Source of the DNA: Burhinus oedicnemus
Taxonomy: Eukaryota > Chordata > Aves > Charadriiformes > Burhinidae
Assembly: GCA_008921705.1 (NCBI GenBank)
Contig: VFFE01007583.1
Span: 772,440-836,439, forward strand
Direction: 5' to 3'
Length of the DNA: 64,000 bases
A model generated the notes under the pieces. The model was given only the letters and a program-made list of their open reading frames with translations. It ran no database searches and was not told the origin of the DNA. Shown in pieces: positions 52,401 to 64,000 of the stretch (position 1 is its first letter; each line of letters opens with the position of its first letter). The position numbers were made by a program, and so were the translations under genes.

Positions 52401-55400
52401 CATCGTCTTGTTTAGGATCCAAGGTAATGATGTACGTGGAAAGAAAAGTTTGTTTCACACCACTTTCACCACGGATTCCTACTAGAATATCATTTCAGTG
52501 GCCGCAGAGGGAGATCCCAGAAAGGTCAAGAAAATTTGATTTCTAAACCTAGCCTTTCCCCACCAATCTAGAAGTATTTTCCTCTTTTTTAATTCCCACT
52601 TCAACCAAGTTTATCAAAGTTAAACTTTAAATCACTGTTTATGACAACTTCATAGTATTTACTGAAAGAACAATGGTTCTGCTGCTTCCATTTTCAGAGT
52701 TTCAATGCAAGGCGTCTTTATAGCCTGAATTTTGAATAGCAAAAAGTCAATCCAAATCAAGGTCACAACTAACGTTGTCACTCTTGGAAAATTAACAAAA
52801 GAGGCACTGCCGCAAGAAGTTTCTGAAGCCAAATGAAGGAATATGAAAACATGTGAGCAATACCTGTGAATTTTTTGCTTTAAATAGGCCTAAATGATGC
52901 ATTTTACCACACAACTCTTTCTGTAAGCAGGAGAACACAGTTCACGATGATCTCATAAGAAGCAGAAGGAATGATGTGTAATTGAAGAGCAGGGAAAGAA
53001 CAAAAGGGATATTGGAAATCTGAATATTTCCACTGGTAAAAGGTATACGCTTACAGACAGAGGAGAGACTCTATGGAAGATATCAATTTAGAAGGTTGTT
53101 TGATTCTACTGGCTAAAGTAAACATCTGATTAATGGATTAATCATTACAGAAACAATAATGAGCAGAAAACTGAAGTAACGCACATCATCTCCCTGTTCC
53201 TGACTTTTTCTGAGTAACTTACAGAATAGCTATAAAAAGCCATAAAGGCAGTGTCAAAAGTGTAAACAATATTAAGTCTACTGCTTCCTAATAAGTTGAA
53301 GTACCTTCTTAAGTTTTATTTTCATGAGAAAGAATTATAGTAGCAGAGCTATATAGACAGCCTAATTTACCAAAATTATGGCAGTGTCTGTAACACAGCA
53401 GAAAACAGATTTCCTGCTGAAGAGGGACAGGCCTTTCCTCTGGACAATTTCCAGCAGTTATTAGCTTATGGCCACCTCTCCACCTGACCTTCACACACAT
53501 CAAGGAAGCAAGTTCTTCCATAGAAAGTCACAGCCAGGGTTCTAAATCACCTTTTCCCTTCCATGAGACACATGCTTAATTGATTAAGGACACAAATTAA
53601 CCAGAACACCAGAAGGGACAATCACTACAATAACCTTGCCAAAGTACATGCAAATAAATTTCAGTGACAGCATTGACAAAAAAGGCACTGTCACACCTTC
53701 ACAGGCCTGGTAAGGATGTTCCAATGTTTTGAGGTCAAGGCTATAATGAAAACTCACAATTTATTTATATTAATTTCAGAAAACATCTTTGCAAAGACCA
53801 GCCCTCTTCTACTTGTTGATTTTACTACTGAAAGGGACAGCAACCTAGCTAATTAAGGCTGGTTTTCACTTAAGTACTCCAGATGCCTCTTGAATCCATT
53901 GTTATACTCCCAGGATGAGATATCAAATGATGATTGTTGCAGTCTACGTGACTTATTAGTGCTCAGTGCCGGAAAGCAGGATTTCATGTATGTGACCTGT
54001 CTCACTAGAAGTAGGAGGCCTGGCAGAATCGAGTGTGAATACAGCACTAATAAACACAATTTTCCTTTCAAGGCAATTTAGTCTTGGGCTTTTGTTTTTA
54101 TGTGGAATCCAAAAGAAAAGTCTGAAGTAGAGAGTTACCTGCCATTTTTATAAGTGACCTTTTGCTTAAGGGAAAAAAAGATTACTTGAGTAATAGCTTT
54201 AGTTTGAGACCTAAAATACAATCATTCTGACGCAGACAACACCAGTCATCCACATGATCTTGGAGAAATATTCCATAACTCTCCAGCTAGTACAGCGCTA
54301 GTGACACCATGCTCTTAAACTAAACTGCACTGCAGAAAGGCAGGAGCCAATGGACCCTCCACCGTATTAGCAGTTCCCCAAACCTCTCATTCTCGGGAGG
54401 CAAACTGAGCACAGGTGGAACCTGTCTGAAGGGACGGGATGGGTTAAGCATGGTAATCAGGATGGTGGGAAGGGAATTACATTTGCCTTCTTTCCCAGCC
54501 AACATCTGTAATGTGTTAGATTGCTTCACTCTTCTTATGTTTTGCATCTGAAACACCTGAGTAAAACTGGATTCAAAGAAAGGGTGTCAATTTTCCTTTA
54601 TCTTCAGCAATGAGTTTCCATTCAAATACCATGGCTCCTGAATAAATTACATAGAAAAGAGTTAAATGGCAAATAAAATGGATCCTCACTGTAATCTGTG
54701 TCCCATAACACACACTAATAACTTTTGGGCTGTTACATTTTAGTCTGATACAAGAAAGCAATCCTGTAACAAACTTAATCCTGCTTCATATGTGAGTACT
54801 TAGAAAAAGGTATATTTATTCCTGTAGATATTCACCCCACCCTCCCTCTGACGCACTCTAATACAAATATTATGCCTATTATGCATTGTGCCATTATTTT
54901 GAGAGCATTTACTGGTTCTTTGGCATGCTTTAGAGGAATTCCACCCTTCGTTCCCAGTACTTGTCTCTTTAGGTATCAGCTGGCTTTAGGTACCTAAGTG
55001 ATTATCTGGCCAGTCTCCTGAAGTAAATGAATAAAAACTGGGCTTTGCTCTGCAGGGCTCTCTTGAGAAGTCTGTCTCTATCAATTACTCAGTGGCCCTA
55101 AGGAAATTAGATTCTTCCTTTAGCCAAGTTAGGTGTGTAATGTTGAATTGTGTGAATACTTCATCTCTCCTTTTTTCCAAAAAAGATAAGAAAAACATTA
55201 ACTTAAGATTTTCTCCCATCTTCCCTTTCTCTACCCAGTCTCTAATAGCACCACTGGCATATGAGAAATAATTCAAGAAACATAGTTCTAAGTGTATACA
55301 CTCATAGTACGAGCACTTCCCTAAGGCAGCAGACTAGTAGGGTGGTCAAACAGCCACAGTTTGTTGCTTCCCTGTGTTAAAAAAGCCAAGTTGGTTCAGA

Positions 55401-58010
55401 CTGTTAGAACAAAATGAAGAGGCAAGGCTGAAAGGGTGGTAGTTATCACTGGAGACGTTTTCAAGCAGTAGCAACCACCTACCGCTCCCCTCCATCTCTT
55501 TTGAAGCAGCAGCAAACAGCTCTCCAGGTCACTTCCCAGCTCTCTCCAACTCAGCCCTCCCCAACAGGAAGGGCCCTGGCGCTTCTGCCCTCAAGCAGCG
55601 TCACCCAGTTCTGATCACAATGGGGAGAAGCCTCATGTATTCTCCATGCGTGTTCAAAAAACACTGTAAGTATATAATTTTGCCCACAAACTTAAAAAAA
55701 ATTAAATTAATATAATAGCAAAAGATTTTACGGGTGGCCATATTGAAACAGCTGGAGTCAAAACTGCCTTGTGTAAAATTAACCCACAGTCCAGTAACAG
55801 CAAGAAGAAAACCAAGTTGTTTCAGCCCAGTCACTGGAGCAAGATTTTCATTCACACTTTGAAAAAGCCAACGCCATCACTGGAAGATGATGGCCCTCTC
55901 CTGCTCAAGGGAGCAGCTTACCCTTGTGCTGCTGCAGCTGTTTATACATGCCCATGAATAACAGGATTGAGAACTGAAATAAGTCCAACTGACCCGCCAA
56001 AACCAGGTAACCAGTGAATTTAACCCAGACCAGCTCCACATTCCAGACCGATGGAGTGGATGGTGGGGGATATGGAAACAAACAGCCATAGTGCAGGAGG
56101 ACAGGGAGGCACTGGCATTTTGTTCTGCTTTTTTGGAAACAGTAATGCTTTCCTTAATCTTTTCACTGATGTACATACATAATAGCCTACACTGTTGCAA
56201 AGTGATACCAAAGGAAAGCTTAATGCCTGCTACAGTGGGGATATTGCTTTGTAAAGGCAAAGCCGTCTTTACAATTTTGATTTGCTGGATCTTATCTCCT
56301 GGCAGTAATAGTGGTGTAAAGATGATGTGAATCATCAAGGAGAAGAAATTAAAAATAAAAATTTTCTTTTCTTTGACTGAAAGCTCTCTGAATTTCATTT
56401 GACTGGAAAAATAAGAGAAAAATGAAATAATTTCCAAAAACGTAGCATGTAATGCTCTTCATTAGCAGCAAGAAGAACATAGATTTAAAATTCTTTGAAG
56501 TTATTGGAGCATATAAAAAAGCTCTCAAATGCAATGTGGTTCTTGTTGGGAACACAACAGTTGGGGAAAAGTAGAAATGCCAAAGAAAAAATCACTGTAT
56601 TTAGAGAAACCACAGTCCTATGTAATCTAGATGAACTATATAGTAAGACATCTACTGGCATTTCATGATGTACAGTAATGTGTTTGCGGTTCTCACAGGA
56701 TAATCCAGAAATCAGATGTTTTAATCTTAAGACTTTTTTTTTTAACTTGCAAATAAACATGAAAGAACATTATTGAAAAATGAGCTCTTCAGCTAAAGCA
56801 ATAGTGCGTTACTCTGATTATTTTTAATGAATTTTTCCGAAGATTTCAGAGCATTTACATAAAAAAGCTCTCATGTTTCAAGGCAATTATCATGGTGCCT
56901 TTGAAAAGAAAAATGCCCAGTAAACGTCAATACAGCCACGTAGGAAAAATAAAGATTACTTTTCAATATTAACATAATTTTCAGGATTACTGTGTTTTTG
57001 TTTGCTTGAACATTACAAGTGACGGGCAAATAACTATGAAAGAGACTCCTACATTTTTCATTATTCAAGAGTTCTGGACCCAATTTGTGTGTTTCACACA
57101 CATGTCAAGAGTTAACTCATATTTGTGTCAGTAGGATAAACAAAAGTGCAATCAAGCCCATCATATCGTAACCTAGTTTGAAACAAAACTTTCTAAATTC
57201 CTGCTGGTAAGAACCATCCTGGTTTACAACATTTGAAGACAAAACTGTGCTCACTGGGTCATGACGCACACACATTGCGCCTGTATGCAGCAGCCGCTGC
57301 TGTTCCAGGGGACCTCTGCATTCAGAAGGAACAGTATTTCTAGCACCATCACCTGATAAGGAGAGCTCCTGTACCTCCACAGCAATCTGTTTATGTTTTA
57401 ACTACAGTCTTAGGTCTGGAGTGATATCACGAGCTGAGAATCTCCTGCAAGCTTCTTGGTCTTTATATTGCAGAGTAAAACTTTACAATATTGTATCTTT
57501 TGTGTGCAGAAATCAGTCTGCAAATACAAAGAATCCAGCATGTTTTACTTCTAATAACTCAATGTTATTTAAGTGTCTTATAACCTCAGAGCACTGGTGT
57601 TCGCCATGCTCTCCCTCACTTTTGCGGGCAAAAAACTGCTTCTGAGAACACATGCTGAATTCATTGTACTCCTGAACATCTGGACAACTGATATATAGAT
57701 AACAAAGTTCAAAAATTAACTTTACTTGTACAATTCCAACTGTAAATTGAATTACTCCAGTAAATACAAAATAACATGACATGTGAGTGAAGGAAAAACC
57801 AGCAATGTAGCTATAAATAAGTTTCCCAGGAACTTACTTTCACCCTAATTCATACATACGTTTAATTCAAAGGCCAACATCATCATTGTCATTCCCCTCC
57901 ACAGGCTTAGGGAGAAATAACATTTTCAGGCACCCTGCCAGAGTCCATGCACTGATTACAGTGCTAAAACCGTGCTCAAGTATGGATCATTCCCCCTGGA
58001 TCCACTATGA
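43493..58010. other. Unique intronic sequence
   Basis: Apart from the T/G-rich tract at 48612 and an unexplained open frame at 55877-56437, nothing is recognisable. No RNA gene or mobile element was seen. Confidence 0.6.
48612..48683 (+). repeat. T/G-rich imperfect tandem repeat
   Basis: Runs of six to ten T alternate with GTTTG or GTTTGG at a spacing of about 11-13 bases, roughly five times. A run of 12 A follows near 48706-48717. The hydrophobic FLFGFF-type frame through it is a by-product. Confidence 0.85.
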
Positions 58011-58046
58011 CTTGGTGCATGGCTCTCCACTATGCCATGCACCAAG
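58011..58046. repeat. Perfect 13-bp inverted repeat (hairpin), 10-base loop
   Basis: The left arm CTTGGTGCATGGC (58011-58023) is the exact reverse complement of the right arm GCCATGCACCAAG (58034-58046). The loop is TCTCCACTAT. The sequence TCCACTATG also occurs directly before the left arm (58001-58009) and again in the loop. Its function is unknown. Confidence 0.9.
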
Positions 58047-61000
58047 GACAGAGCAGTCGTAACACTCCTCTGGTTCCCTAACAATTACAAGTGTAGCATG
58101 TGGAAATAACCCATAAATCAAGGACAGAACATGCGTAGCCTTATTCATACTGACCATATGCCAAGAAATTACAGATTCTTGAGAGTAACCATTAGTTCTT
58201 CTTCAGGTATCTTCAGTATGGGTAGCATTGTATCTGTATCCGTATAATATAATAGGAATAAGAAGCTTCGATCTCTCAAAAGTTAACACCGTTTTCTTGA
58301 CGCAAACATATAATCTTTTTCTTTTCTTCACACCTGGCCTTGTCTGAGGCAAGCAGATGATGTTGAGTGCCATCAGTGAAATATTTTAGGATAGAAAATA
58401 AACAAAACTTATTTTTTTGCCACAACCTTTGCAAGGGCATGCTTCTAACAGCAGCCATCTATGGGTAACCACAGCCAAACAGCAGTCTGGATACTCTGGT
58501 TGTAACCAAGTAATATATTCCAATATATATATGAAAGTAGCATGTTAATGCTCCAGCTACAAGTTAGCTCACACAAAGTTCTAAACCCACTCGAGGAGAA
58601 GGCTGCTTAAGATCAGAGCATCACTGTGTTCAAATGAAGCATCACATAAAGAGTACAAGCCATGACTTTTTGAAATTCACTCTACACAAAAAGGCATTCA
58701 AAAGGGATTTTTCGGCACTAGGTGGGAAACACTCTGAAAGAGGATTCCATGAACACCTGCAGTGCTTTCTCAAAGTGTCAGGCAGAAATAGTTTTCTTTA
58801 TCTATCAGACAGCATTTTAAGGGCCTTGAATAGCTCTCTGGACCAAACACAATTGCATGGGAGGACTGAATCTGGAAAGCCTGTGAGAAAGAGTTCAGGA
58901 GGGCTTATCTATTTTATATGCAATTAATAATTGCTGATTTGGCACCAACTGTGCAGGCTTACAAGAACCTTTCCAACAGCGTTGTTGAGCGCCAAGCCCT
59001 GTGCAGACCGTTGCTGAGCCGCCCCTGTCCATGGTACTTGGCCAACCATCCCTGGGGCCGACATGGGCCACCACGTGCCCTGACTTTGGCTCTAGGTGGC
59101 ACATCCAACCACACAGCTGTTACATCAGATTTGGAAGGACATGCACTATAGCTTCTGTTGCTCTAAAGCTGGCTTTGCTGGTATGGATTAGTGAATAGGA
59201 TTCTGGCTTGCTTTCCTGATTTTGAAAAGCTCAAGTCTTTCTACTCGGGTCTTCGTTCAACTGAGGCAACAAGGCTAAAACCATTTGAAATGACACTTCT
59301 GCCATTCACGAACACTAGCCATGGAAATCAACTAAGTCCAGCCTTTGAAAATACAGGGCTTTTAGGTGTCATTCAGTCCCAGTGGAATCAAGTGCAGAAC
59401 ATGAGTCTCTTTCTGAGTCCTGGGTGACTCCTGTCCTGACTAGCCTGGCAGCCCCAAGCATGCCACGATGGTTATGCAGGTAGTCATAGAAGACCCAGTT
59501 CTCTGAGTCTACAGGTTGTTCAAATGTCCTTCCCAACTTGTTCTTTCAGAATCAGCATGGCTAAAAGGTATGTATTACACAGGAGTTGGTTTTTGTACAG
59601 TACGTGTCCTATGGATACAAAACATTACAGAGCTAGCTCCTAATCTTAGGTTCTTTCATGTATTCCATTTCATACTTGTCTACAGAGAAAAGGTATATTC
59701 ACAGTACGAAACTTTAGACATTACATATAGAATCCTAGTCTTCCTGAGATGCCCCTAAAATCAGAGAGAAAGTCTTGCTCTTTTAATAGATGATTCAGGG
59801 AACCATTACACCCACTAAATAATGGTGCCTTGGCTGTTTATAACAAGCATGGACTATACCTATCAGCTACAGCAATAAGCATGTCGCATCACCAGGATTC
59901 CCAAAGCCTGAAAATGTCTAGATATTTACCCTCTACAACTCTTGAGTTCAGGAGCAGGTTGACAGGGGCTTTTCTGGCTTCTTCCTCATCTCATCCCCCT
60001 CCATACAAGCACCAAACACAATGAAAGGCACTGAAAGACAAATACTTTTCATAAAGCTGACTATAAACCAGTTTATTCAATGGCTTCAAAGAGAAAGAGA
60101 CTAGCCTCACTGTTTTCCAACCACTCATTCAATAAACCAAATTGAGGGGAATGACCATGGAGCTTCACTGAGACTCTCTATCACCAATAACTTTCTTGTC
60201 ATAACTGAGACAGCATACAGGTCTGAAGTAGTTTCTGCTGAGTTCCCTCTGCTGTTCTTGAGGAACTAGTTCAGATTAAAATGAACTAAATTAAAACAAT
60301 ACTCAAGCCCATTCCATTTTAAACTGTAAGTGCAGACACACACTCATGACCTCATACGGCAAATGGAGAGAAACAAAACTTAACAGCAGATACGAAGCAA
60401 ACTACTAACCAGGGAACAAAACCAGTTTAATCATAAAGGCATGTTTGTGTTCTCTCTTGCTCATGGAGTCTAGCTAACTACCTCAGACAAAGTAACTGGA
60501 ATTAGGCGAGACAAATCCTGCCCTGTAATCCAGATGAAAGGGACTATTTCAAATGATACTTAATACATACGTAACTGTCCTTATCTACTCCAAAGGACTG
60601 ATATAAAAGCAAGATTCCAACAGAAATTTCTGATAAACACTTACTTCTCAATCAGGTCTTGCTCTGCTAATTCATGATGAAGATGTTACAAAAGAACTCA
60701 ATGTTAGAACACTTCTTTAAATTCAAAAGATTTTTAGGTCAGTTCTTTGTATGTAAAAACCAAACAATTACACTCTGACTGTAACTGGTTTAGTAGTCCC
60801 CTCATTGACTCACATTAGTACAGCTAAAGACCAGAATAAAGCAACACAAGCATTTTTATACTTCTAGCCAATAAAGCACTAGTTTCCTATGTATTTTCAG
60901 TATTTAAAGTGAGCCATCAACCTCATGAAACTAAAACTGAAGGCTCATTGCATACGGGACAGGTATTGTTTCTTGCTACTAAAATTGCCTGATAGTTCCC

Positions 61001-62139
61001 ATGAAAACACTCCTGTGTTTAGCTGTCCATAATTTCCTCAAGTTTTGAGTTTGGACTGAAACTTTCTCTCTGTAATGTTTGAAACACAACACTTTCTTTT
61101 TTCATGGAAAATTTCTAACACTTATATTCAGGGTGGGTTTGTGGGAGGCGGGAGGAGGAAGATAACATCTCACTGGAATTAAAAATACGGGTGACAATAT
61201 TTTTGGATTTTGAGCTCTTTGGAAAACTCAAGAAAATTATAATACCGTGTCAGTGAAAAAGCTCATACAGACCACATTAAAATGTGTCCAAACTTTGTGT
61301 AGCTATATGGTTTTGAAATAACTATTGTTTGACACTTACAATGGTCTCTACTGAACATATGCAATCAGCTAAAACCTCTGAATACTCCATCCTTGGAAGT
61401 CACAAGATCCCCATAATGCTCCCAGCTGCTGCTCACCAAGGAAGGACGTAGCACTCAAACTAAGAGAAGGCAGCTTGTGAGGGTTTTTTGGTTTTGTTTT
61501 AAAGGAACTGTCTTGTTACTCAGATGGTGGGGAGGAGAATTCTGATCTGAACACCAAAGGAAACAAAATTTAAAGCCAGAGAGGTTCAAAGAAATAACAG
61601 GGTTAAGAGAGGAATTCTGACAAAAAGTCTGATGAGCATCTGAGAGTTATGAAAAGAGATGAAGTGACTGGGATACATGAGGGAAATAATGGGACAGACT
61701 AAAAGCTATTTGCCTGGAGGGAACATAGGGATTAGGACTGATGTGAGAAGTGTTGATGAAAGAAATGGATAAGAGACCAAAGCTGTGACTACATACTTGA
61801 TAGTGGTACTGCAACACTCTACCTTATTTGTTTGTCTCAGGCCAAAATCAGGGTTTTGCTGGCACAGGGGTTTGTGCCCCACCACTGAGAACTAGACTGT
61901 GTAATTCAACAGTACTAAAAAAAAATCCAAAACAACAGCAAAATATCCACCTTTTCTCCCCACGCAAAGTATCCACCTTTTCATTGTCATTTTTCAGATG
62001 AACATATTCCTCTGTCAAGTTCATTACACCACCACACAAACACAGCTGTGGCGCCAGAACCCAGGACAGACAGTGCAGAGGTGGAAAGAAGTGATGGGAA
62101 GAAAAGATGTTTAAGCCAGGTTAAACTGTTGAAAACATT

Positions 62140-62230
62140 CATGCAAATGAATTGATGAACATTGATGAATGGACTGATGATGTAAATGACCCAATAAACT
62201 GATGAAGGTTAAAGGAAGTTGATGAGGAAA
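62140..62230 (+). repeat. Cryptic TGATGA-rich stretch
   Basis: ATTGATGAA or CTGATGA-like words recur about seven times within 90 bp (for example near 62152, 62162, 62174, 62201 and 62220). This is a decayed or cryptic trinucleotide-type repeat. Confidence 0.6.
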
Positions 62231-63542
62231 GGGGAAAATGTATAGATAGATCAGAGAAAGAAAGCTAGGACAGGCTGGGTGGGCAAGAGTCTAAATGGGA
62301 AAAGAAGCCCTAAGAGTAAAGATTAAAAAGGCATAAACAGAAAGTGCCATATCAAGTACGAAAAACCAGCCCAAGGACAAGCCCAAAATCAGCACTTAAG
62401 CTTACTGAATCTTTCTGAATATGTCTGGTTTTAAGTGCCTCATTTCCTTATCTGCAACACAAAGACAATGCTGCCTTTTCAGCTCTTGGATAACGTTTAG
62501 TGACAAACCACAGAAAAACCCATGAGGAAAACAAATATTTTTATAACAGAATTTGCATAGCACAAAATAAATCCCAAAGCCTTGGGAAGCACTGATGATA
62601 GGACAAGCTATTTAAAAGGTATTCATTAAGTGCACAGGTGTGATGGTGCTCACAAACTGAAGCAGAGCAGCTGTGGAAAAAGCCGTACCACTGTGTGATC
62701 AAAGACTGGATCAGCTTCCACAAAAAAGGGGCATGCATGCCTGCGTGTAAGATCACACAGGTATTTCTTAACTTTCAAGAGTTTTATTAATCAACCTTAA
62801 CAGTATTCTCAGTGCATTTGTCTATAATGATCTTAGAGAACATAAGAAACCTTTATCAAAAGCACATATAAAAGAATACTCTTAGCAACCAATATATCTA
62901 GTTAATAAATACTACAGTCAATGCTTCCATCATAGGTATTAACGTAAATACTAAAAGCAAGCTTATGGCGACCGACTACTGAATTTTGAGAAGTTGGAAA
63001 GTGTGTCTCAATGTTGCTGCCTGCTGCAGGCTACCAAGATTCGGAGCACCCAGGGTGAAAGTCTGCAGACAGAGACCCTTGTTACTCCAGATACTTGAAG
63101 CTCATCAGGAGTAAGTGCTGTGTAATCCTGCTGCACCCAAAGCCAATTTGGGGTGTAACTTCAAAAATGACAGAGCAGGGATCTGGAGTACAAAATTAGG
63201 AAATCAGGGCATTGGGGGACAGGGGCAAAAACAGGAGAGACGGGGATGGAGGAAGTTGAGATCCTTGTCTAGGCAAGTGGTAATGTACAGTAGGAGGGAG
63301 GTTAAGTAGGAGGAAACAGGATGTTGCCCAGTATTGGCAGAAGTCTTTAAGACCCCACCTGTCATTTAAATAAACCCACTTAAAACATACTACAGATATA
63401 CTAAATCCTGAGTAGCACTTCAGTGATTAAAGTCAATACGCTCTAACAGCAGAACCATCTGACGGCACTCCTCCTGGGAAATAGCAGTATTTTTAATGTT
63501 TCTCCATTTCAGGGAACTGTGAAATGTCAAAGAAAAAGTAGT

Positions 63543-63566
63543 AAACTCCAAAACTCCAAAACTCCA
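63543..63566 (+). repeat. (AAACTCC)3 short tandem repeat
   Basis: Three to three and a half head-to-tail copies of a 7-8 base unit (AAACTCCA). Confidence 0.8.
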
Positions 63567-64000
63567 TCCCAGCCTTTCATTAAAAGCAACTCTTAGGATC
63601 TGCTCTTAAACAGTAATCTCTCCTGTGGAATGTTAATGCTCCTTGGCTTCCTGACAGCAGGGAGACCTTTCTTTATGGACACTCTCTCGGTAGCTCACAT
63701 ACAATTTTCCTTCCTTTAATGTGTCTTTTCAAGCCTGATACAACGTCGAGCCAGTCAGGTGCAAACCTTAAACTCCCCCTCTCTCTATATTCTCTTTCAT
63801 CCAGAGATTTTTAGATTACTGAGCAAGTTCAGCATCCATACATTGCCCCACTCCTATAACTTACCCATTGCTTTTTGGAAACACCAATCTGTGGGACTGA
63901 AACATTCCAGTCTTGGTCTTAAGCCCACAGCCCTGTGGTCCTCCCCGCTCCCATATACCCTTAATAGGGCCCTTCCCCACCTTTTTTTTTCTTTAATCAC

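Larger units (their letters stand above)
34391..64000 (-). other. FHOD3: FHOD3 upstream intron (partial, at least 29.6 kb)
   Basis: This is intronic sequence 5' of the exon at 34296-34390. The preceding exon should encode the FH3 stretch ending in ILR plus the first base of an Ala codon. I searched the minus strand by eye for that peptide and for a donor in the right phase and did not find it, so the intron probably runs past the window end. It holds three CR1 fragments, one solo LTR and low-complexity tracts. Confidence 0.75.
58047..64000. other. Unique intronic sequence
   Basis: Only the cryptic TGATGA stretch at 62140 and the small AAACTCC repeat at 63543 stand out. No exon was recognised up to the window end. 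Confidence 0.6.

Noticed and set aside
60638..60690. Possible FHOD3-like exon end on the minus strand (ELAEQDLIEK before GTAAGT)
   Set aside because: It faintly recalls the SLAEQ stretch of FHOD3, but an in-frame stop lies a few codons upstream with no acceptor between, and the rest does not match.

Overview
The window looks like vertebrate, specifically avian, nuclear DNA. It is AT-rich and gene-sparse, has GT-AG splice sites, and carries six 5'-truncated CR1 retrotransposon copies (the dominant bird LINE), one ERVL-like solo LTR and scattered microsatellites. There is no bacterial-style gene packing, no operon, no CRISPR array and no recognisable RNA gene. The order of bird cannot be told with confidence from what is here.

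The only protein-coding gene supported is FHOD3, a formin, lying on the minus strand. Two consecutive coding exons are present. The upstream one is at 34296-34390 and the downstream one at 3380-3491. They join in frame across a 30.8 kb intron and encode about 69 residues of the N-terminal FH3 (armadillo-like, inhibitory) region. FHOD3 nucleates and elongates actin filaments and is needed for sarcomere assembly in heart muscle. The choice of FHOD3 over its paralogue FHOD1 rests on recalled protein sequence and on the very large introns.

Layout. 1-3379 is the start of the next intron downstream in the gene and holds a long GGAGAGAA tandem repeat. 3380-3491 is an exon. 3492-34295 is a complete intron with a 1.25 kb CR1 (about 3988-5245), two small CR1 relics (about 10119 and 18798), an AT microsatellite, an AT-rich tract and an uninterrupted (AAT)28. 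34296-34390 is an exon. 34391-64000 is part of the upstream intron, at least 29.6 kb long, with two neighbouring CR1 tails (40075 and 40198), a 650-bp solo LTR with a 5-bp target duplication (41573-42222), a further CR1 fragment (43163), T/G-rich and A/G-rich tracts, and a perfect 13-bp hairpin (58011-58046).

I looked for an undescribed system and did not find one. The open frames outside the exons are explained by repeats, CR1 remains or chance. The points most worth checking are the uniform sense orientation of all CR1 copies, the well-preserved solo LTR, the hairpin, and one unexplained 187-codon open frame at 55877-56437.
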